DNA of 11,141 nucleotides, from positions 1 to 11,141 of the forward strand of contig MVCS01000024.1 in NCBI GenBank assembly GCA_002049885.1, in the 5' to 3' direction. Numbering within the stretch: the stretch's first letter is position 1; the number at the start of each line of letters is the position of its first letter. A program made the translations under genes and the position numbers. Below are positions 7,612 to 11,141 of this stretch, piece after piece. The stretch comes from Planctomycetales bacterium 4484_123 (lineage in GTDB: Bacteria > Planctomycetota > Phycisphaerae > SM23-33). The notes beneath the pieces were generated by a model. That model ran no database searches. It had not been told where the DNA came from and was given only the letters and a program-made list of their open reading frames with translations.

Positions 7612-7704
7612 CTACATCCCGGCCACGCCCAGCGCCGCCAGCATGGCCGAGGCGACGGTGAAGTAGACCGACAATGCCCAGTATCCACCGCTGCCAAGGT
7701 TCAC
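7612..7704 (-). CDS. possible 30-residue small membrane protein overlapping the mgtE stop
   Basis: The frame starts with a GTG that shares a GTGA with the mgtE TGA (4-nt overlap), a typical translational-coupling arrangement, and ends at TAG (7614-7612). The peptide begins MNLGSGGYW and is then almost wholly hydrophobic to residue 30 (ALSVYFTVASAMLAALGVAG), enough for one membrane span. There is no separate Shine-Dalgarno. It resembles the last MgtE helix (V-YF-[S/T]-V...A), so it could be a partial copy or a frameshifted extension. However, MgtE is already full-length without it and keeps its conserved Asp432. If real, it may accompany the Mg2+ channel. No homolog is recognised. Short length means chance cannot be excluded. 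Confidence 0.4.
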   Translation of the reverse strand: MNLGSGGYWALSVYFTVASAMLAALGVAGM

Positions 7705-9056
7705 CCGAAAGCGGTCAAGAAGGCAAGGCCGACGGAAAAGTAGATGACCGCAGTCAGGACATCCATGACGGATGTGATCAGCGGCCCCGAGATCACGGCC
7801 GGGTCCAAGCTGAAGGCCTTGAGGACGAAGGGCAACAGCGCACCCACGACGTTGGCCACCGTTAGCGCGGCGGTCATAGAAAGCCCCAGGGAAATGGCGA
7901 TGTACCAGGGCCGCCCTAGGAGGAAGGCCAAGACCATTGCCAGGGCTGCCAACGCCACTCCCAGAGAGAACCCGATTCGAAGTTCGCGGTAAGCCACCCG
8001 GGGCCAGTGGTGCAACTGTACCTCGTGCACTGCGAACCCCCGGACCATGAGGGCGGATGCCTGGCTACCTGTGTTCCCCGCTGAGTCGTTCAACAACGGC
8101 AAGAATATCAATAGGATGAAAACACTTTCCCCGATAGAACGCTCAAAGGTCGTAACCGCGCTGGCCACGGCAATGCCTGCTACCGAAAGCATCAGCAGAC
8201 AGGGAAGTCGCTTTCGAATCATCGTTGAGTACGAGGTGCTGAAATACGGGTGCTCCAAGGCCCCGACGCCACCCATCTTGTGGAAGTCCTCGGTGTTCTC
8301 CTCCTCCTGCACGTCCATCACGTCGTCGTGGGTGACGATGCCCACCAGCACGCCGTCCTCGTCCACCACGGGCAGCGCCACCTCGTCGTACTTCATGAAG
8401 ATCTCGACGGCCACCTCCCGGTCTTCGTTGGCCTCCAGGTACACCGGGTGCCGGTCGATGATGTCCCCCACCACCGCGTCCGGGTCGGCCAGCACCAGGT
8501 CCTCCAGGCGGATCTCGTCAACCAGCCGGCCTGCCCCGTCGATGACGAACAGCATGTTCAGCGTTTCCTTCCGGGGGGCCACTTGCCGGATGTGCTCCAG
8601 CACCTCCCGGACGGTCAGATGGGCCGGCACGGCCACGTACTCCGGCGTCATCAGCCGGCCTATGCTGTGCTCCGGGTAGCGCAGCAGGTCGATGGCGACC
8701 TCGCGCTGGTCCCGGCTGAGTGTGCCCAACAGGCGCTGGGCGACGTCCTCAGGCAGCTCCTCCAGCAGCTCCGTGCGGTCGTCCGGCGGCATGTTGTTGA
8801 GGATCCGCGACAGCGACTCGCCCGAGAGAATCTCCGTGAGGTGCTCCTGCTGGTCCAACTCCAACTGGGCGAAGACCTGCGTGGCACGGTCCCGCGGCAG
8901 CAGGCGGAAGACCACCCCAAGCTCATCCCCGCGCAGTTGCCCCATCAGGTCGGCCACGTCGTGGACGTCAAGCTCGGCCAGGACGCTCTTGAGCGTGGCG
9001 AAGTCCTTCTGGTCGATCAGCTCGTGGATCTCTGGTTCGATGGTCTCGCCGAGCAT
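7701..9056 (-). CDS. mgtE: magnesium channel/transporter MgtE
   Basis: 451 residues, close to Thermus MgtE (450). The order is the N-terminal superhelical domain (about 10-125), two CBS domains (about 130-255, with the second around EVALPVVDEDGVLVGIVTHDDV), a linker helix, and five membrane helices. The first strongly conserved membrane block reads FLPLLNDSAGNTGSQASALMVRG, and the last helix carries D432 in SVMDVLTAVIYF, equivalent to the pore Asp that binds Mg2+. In the family, the cytosolic domains sense Mg2+ and close the pore when it is plentiful. ATG 9056 is chosen because GGGAG lies 5 nt upstream; the in-frame extension to 9203 runs into the neighbouring pseudogene and looks noncoding. 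No M-box-like leader is evident in the 76 nt upstream. Confidence 0.96.
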   Translation of the reverse strand: MLGETIEPEIHELIDQKDFATLKSVLAELDVHDVADLMGQLRGDELGVVFRLLPRDRATQVFAQLELDQQEHLTEILSGESLSRILNNMPPDDRTELLEELPEDVAQRLLGTLSRDQREVAIDLLRYPEHSIGRLMTPEYVAVPAHLTVREVLEHIRQVAPRKETLNMLFVIDGAGRLVDEIRLEDLVLADPDAVVGDIIDRHPVYLEANEDREVAVEIFMKYDEVALPVVDEDGVLVGIVTHDDVMDVQEEENTEDFHKMGGVGALEHPYFSTSYSTMIRKRLPCLLMLSVAGIAVASAVTTFERSIGESVFILLIFLPLLNDSAGNTGSQASALMVRGFAVHEVQLHHWPRVAYRELRIGFSLGVALAALAMVLAFLLGRPWYIAISLGLSMTAALTVANVVGALLPFVLKAFSLDPAVISGPLITSVMDVLTAVIYFSVGLAFLTAFG

Positions 9057-9132
9057 ATCAGCTCCCGCGGTCCTGTCCGCCGACGTGGCACCACCCGCGA
9101 CGGGGCCATTGTCAGTCCGGCCAAAAGTGGCG

Positions 9133-9808
9133 TCAACGGCTTTCGGCCGTATCAAGTGGCGCGGAGGGTGGGTCGGAGCATTCCCCAAGCCCCAGGCCAG
9201 CAAGGTCGGCCAGCGTGCCGGCTTCCTCCGCCTCGTACAGCCGCCAGATCACACGCAGCCCCTGAAGGCTCCCGCGCCCGTCGGTCAGCGGCCTGGTGCC
9301 GGTGCGGACGCACTCCAGGAAATGCGCCAGCTCGGCGGTGGTGGCCTTCGTGGCGCGGTCCTCGGCCAGCAGCTCCTCCCCGGTAGCGGTGTGGGCCAGC
9401 AGCTTGCCCGCCGAGAACCTCAGTTCGACGAGTCCCTCGGTGCAGTGGGCGTGAAAGCTGTATCGCAACCGGCCGGGCGGCAGCGATGAGCTCCAGGCAC
9501 TAGGCATCGGTTACCGCCAGCGGCTTTTCCATGAGCACGTGCTTGCCGGCTGCCAGGCATTCCACGCCCACCGCATGGTGAAGGTGATGGAGCAGGGCAA
9601 CCAGCACGGCGTCCACGTGGTCGAGCAGTTGGCGGTAGTCGCCGACGGCCAGCTCGGCCCCGGCGGCTTGGGCGGCGTCGCGGGCGCGCTGCTCCACCAC
9701 GTCGGCCGCGGCCACGAGCCGGGCCTGGCCGGCCAGCTCCGCCAGGCTGCCCAGGTGCGCCCGGCCCATGTTTCCACAGCCGATCAACCCAAGACGAATC
9801 GGTTCCAT
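9133..9808 (-). pseudogene. Gfo/Idh/MocA-type oxidoreductase, broken by nonsense mutation and internal deletion
   Basis: From ATG 9808 the first 102 residues form the NAD(P)-binding Rossmann half: GLIGCGNMG (GxGxxG at 10-15), D36, and the family hallmark EKP at 94-96. The frame then meets TAG (9502-9500) in AVTDA-stop-CLELIAAAR. Reading through, CLELIAAAR fits the usual next helix, so the stop probably replaced a GAG. Soon after, about 9470-9485, the family sequence jumps in another frame to the C-terminal part (GRLRYSFHAHCTEGLVELRF ... LQGLRVIWRLYEAEEAG), ending at TGA 9135-9133. The middle, roughly 120-160 residues with the substrate-binding and catalytic His/Lys motifs, is missing. The remains therefore have two independent lesions. 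The former role was probably sugar or inositol dehydrogenation. mgtE starts 76 nt downstream. Confidence 0.85.
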
Positions 9809-9845
9809 GACCCTGCGCTTCACCGAACGGCCCCGCGGTCCGCCC

Positions 9846-9883
9846 GACCGTTGTCGAGGCGGCCCTGACCGTTGTCGATGCGG
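9846..9883. repeat. two direct repeats, 21-nt period, upstream of the oxidoreductase remnant
   Basis: GACCGTTGTCGAGGCGG (9846-9862) recurs as GACCGTTGTCGATGCGG (9867-9883), with one mismatch in 17. The spacing is two helical turns, so they could be paired binding sites for a regulator, but they could also be a chance duplication. They lie 38-75 nt before the ATG of the leftward pseudogene. Confidence 0.45.
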
Positions 9884-9984
9884 CATTCCCGATCCACCGC
9901 CGCCGCGCCCGGCCATCCGCGCACTGTTATTCGCCGGGCGGTTTTGATAGACGTACTCTCTTTGTCGAGGTCCCTGCCCCAGCG

Positions 9985-10008
9985 GAGGCCCGTCGGCCGA
10001 CGGGCCTC
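9985..10008. repeat. perfect 24-bp palindrome in the divergent intergenic region
   Basis: GAGGCCCGTCGG is followed directly by its reverse complement CCGACGGGCCTC. As RNA this would fold into a 10-bp stem with a GGCC loop. It ends 35 nt before the GTG start of the SGNH hydrolase gene, with no T-run after it on +. It may be a leader hairpin, an operator between the two divergent genes, or a terminator-like barrier; the sequence alone does not decide. Confidence 0.6.
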
Positions 10009-10043
10009 GGAGGTCAGTGCGTTCCCAGCAGAGAGGGGCAGCG

Positions 10044-11049
10044 GTGAACGAGATCGTACTGGACGAAGGTTTCTTCCAGGGGGCGGTGAGTTTCGAGCAC
10101 GGGGAGTTTCGAGCACGGGGACGGGTGGATCAAGCCTTGGCGGCTGCCATTCGACCTGCTGGAGCTCTTCCCGCCGGAGATGTTGATCGAGCGGGCGGGC
10201 AAGCCCGCCGGCGTTCGACTCCGACTGGAAACTTCGGCGAGCCGGCTGGGCCTGGCCATCGTGCCGGCCGAGGTCCCACGACTGTTCGACCTCGTGATCG
10301 ACAACGACCTGCTCCAGTGCGCCCGGGCCGAGCCCGGTGTCGGGGAGGTCTTTTTCGACAAGCTGCCGGCCGGTCGGAAGGTGGTGGAGGTCTGGCTGCC
10401 ACAGGACCAGCCGGTGGCCCTGCGTGCCCTGCTGCTGCCTGAGGGGGCCCGGGCGCTGCCGGCGGAGGACCCCCGCCCCAGGTGGGTCACCTATGGCAGT
10501 TCCATCACCCACTGCGGAGGCGCCCACAGCCCGGCTCGGACCTGGCCCGCCACCGCTGCCCGGGCGCGCAACCTCCACCTGACCTGCCTGGGCTTTGGCG
10601 GCCAGTGCCACATGGACCCGATGGTGGCCCTGACCATCCGGGACCTGCCCGCCGACGTGATCACCCTGAAGCTTGGCATCAACATGCACGGCGGGACCAC
10701 CTCGCCCAGGACCTTTCGCCCGGGGGCGATCGGCCTGGTCCGCATTATCCGCGAGAAGCATCCCGAGGTGCCCATCGGCCTGATCTCGCCCATCGTCTCC
10801 CCGCAGCGCGAGGATACCCCCGGCCCGACCGGCATGACGTTGAAGATGATGCGGGCCGAACTGATGGACGTGGTTGAGCGCCTGCGACACTGCGGCGATT
10901 CCAACGTCCACTACTTTGACGGTACCGCGCTGTTCGGGCCGGAGCTGGTTGAGGACTATCTGCCCGACCTGCTGCACCCCAACGGTGACGGCTACGAGAT
11001 TCTCGGCCGGAATGCCGCCGAGAAGGTACTGCCCAAGCTGGGTTTCTAA
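10044..11049 (+). pseudogene. SGNH/GDSL-type hydrolase gene, frameshifted by a 16-bp tandem duplication
   Basis: The gene starts at GTG 10044 with GAGAGGGG (10031-10038) 5 nt upstream and reads MNEIVLDEGFFQGAVSFEHG before the frame shifts inside a 16-bp duplication (10088-10119). With one copy removed, a single 329-residue frame runs through WIKPWRLPFDLLELFPPE to TAA 11049. The downstream part shows a GxDLY-like beta N-domain and then the SGNH core. Counting from ATG 10180: nucleophile S108 in YGSSIT, the Gly block FGGQCHMD, N168 in LGINMHG, and the D263-x2-H266 pair in PDLLHPNGDGYEILG. The family includes esterases and acylhydrolases, often acting on carbohydrate esters. A restart at ATG 10180 would still give 289 residues with the whole catalytic triad but without part of the N-domain, so residual function is possible. 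Confidence 0.85.
10088..10119 (+). repeat. perfect 16-bp tandem duplication (2 copies)
   Basis: GAGTTTCGAGCACGGG at 10088-10103 is repeated at once at 10104-10119. Because 16 is not a multiple of 3, it shifts the hydrolase frame by one. Collapse to one copy gives an intact gene. Confidence 0.95.
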
Positions 11050-11104
11050 GTGGCCAGCAGGGGCCGGGGCGGCCCGCACGCTGCTGGTTGACTTCAGGGC
11101 CGGG

Positions 11105-11123
11105 GCCGGCGAGCACCGCCGGC
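11105..11123. other. GC-rich hairpin downstream of the SGNH gene
   Basis: GCCGGCG (11105-11111) pairs with CGCCGGC (11117-11123) around AGCAC. There is no T-run, so terminator function is doubtful; it lies about 55 nt after the hydrolase stop. Confidence 0.3.
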
Positions 11124-11141
11124 GGGCCTCGATGTCGCGGC

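Noticed and set aside
9057..9132. Mg2+ riboswitch (M-box or ykoK-type) before mgtE
   Set aside because: Only 76 nt, no recognisable conserved helices.
8250..9386. 378-codon + strand frame opposite mgtE and the oxidoreductase remnant
   Set aside because: Crosses two unrelated genes and has the same antisense composition; no motif.
9820..11079. 419-codon minus-strand frame opposite the SGNH hydrolase
   Set aside because: Low-complexity translation without motifs; the + strand carries clear SGNH blocks.

Overview
The window looks like chromosomal DNA of a high-GC, PVC-type bacterium, most probably a planctomycete. This rests on the overall base composition, on a prepilin-like protein with a C-terminal His...Asp-Gly motif of the kind expanded in Planctomycetota and relatives, and on the style of the Der, MgtE, VanZ-like and SGNH proteins. 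It is an inference from family resemblance; there is no rRNA or marker tree here. No tRNA, rRNA, CRISPR array or phage gene was seen.

Layout. 1-240 is the 3' end of an IS5-type transposase cut by the window edge. 369-2895 holds two nucleotide-sugar genes facing each other: an extended-SDR epimerase/decarboxylase (+) and a UDP-sugar 6-dehydrogenase (-). They would fit one pathway (oxidation of a UDP-hexose to a UDP-uronate, then decarboxylation or epimerisation) feeding surface polysaccharide. 3144-5949 carries, on +, a prepilin-like secreted protein and a large polytopic membrane protein ending in a VanZ-like domain. 6007-9056 is a leftward block with the ribosome-assembly GTPase Der and the magnesium channel MgtE. 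A possible 30-residue membrane peptide overlaps the mgtE stop codon by 4 nt (GTGA). A strong rightward terminator hairpin with an alternative competing stem lies at 7535-7585, where no rightward gene is evident.

9133-11049 is the most unusual part: two divergent accessory genes, both broken. The leftward Gfo/Idh/MocA oxidoreductase has an in-frame TAG and an internal deletion with frame change. The rightward SGNH/GDSL hydrolase is frameshifted by a perfect 16-bp tandem duplication; removing one copy restores one continuous 329-codon frame. Between them are a perfect 24-bp palindrome and a pair of 21-bp-period direct repeats. This looks like a carbohydrate or ester metabolism locus in decay, or, for the hydrolase, one that can switch by repeat slippage.

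No clearly new multi-gene system was found. The strongest leads are the slippable 16-bp duplication, the overlapped small membrane ORF after mgtE and the unexplained rightward terminator.
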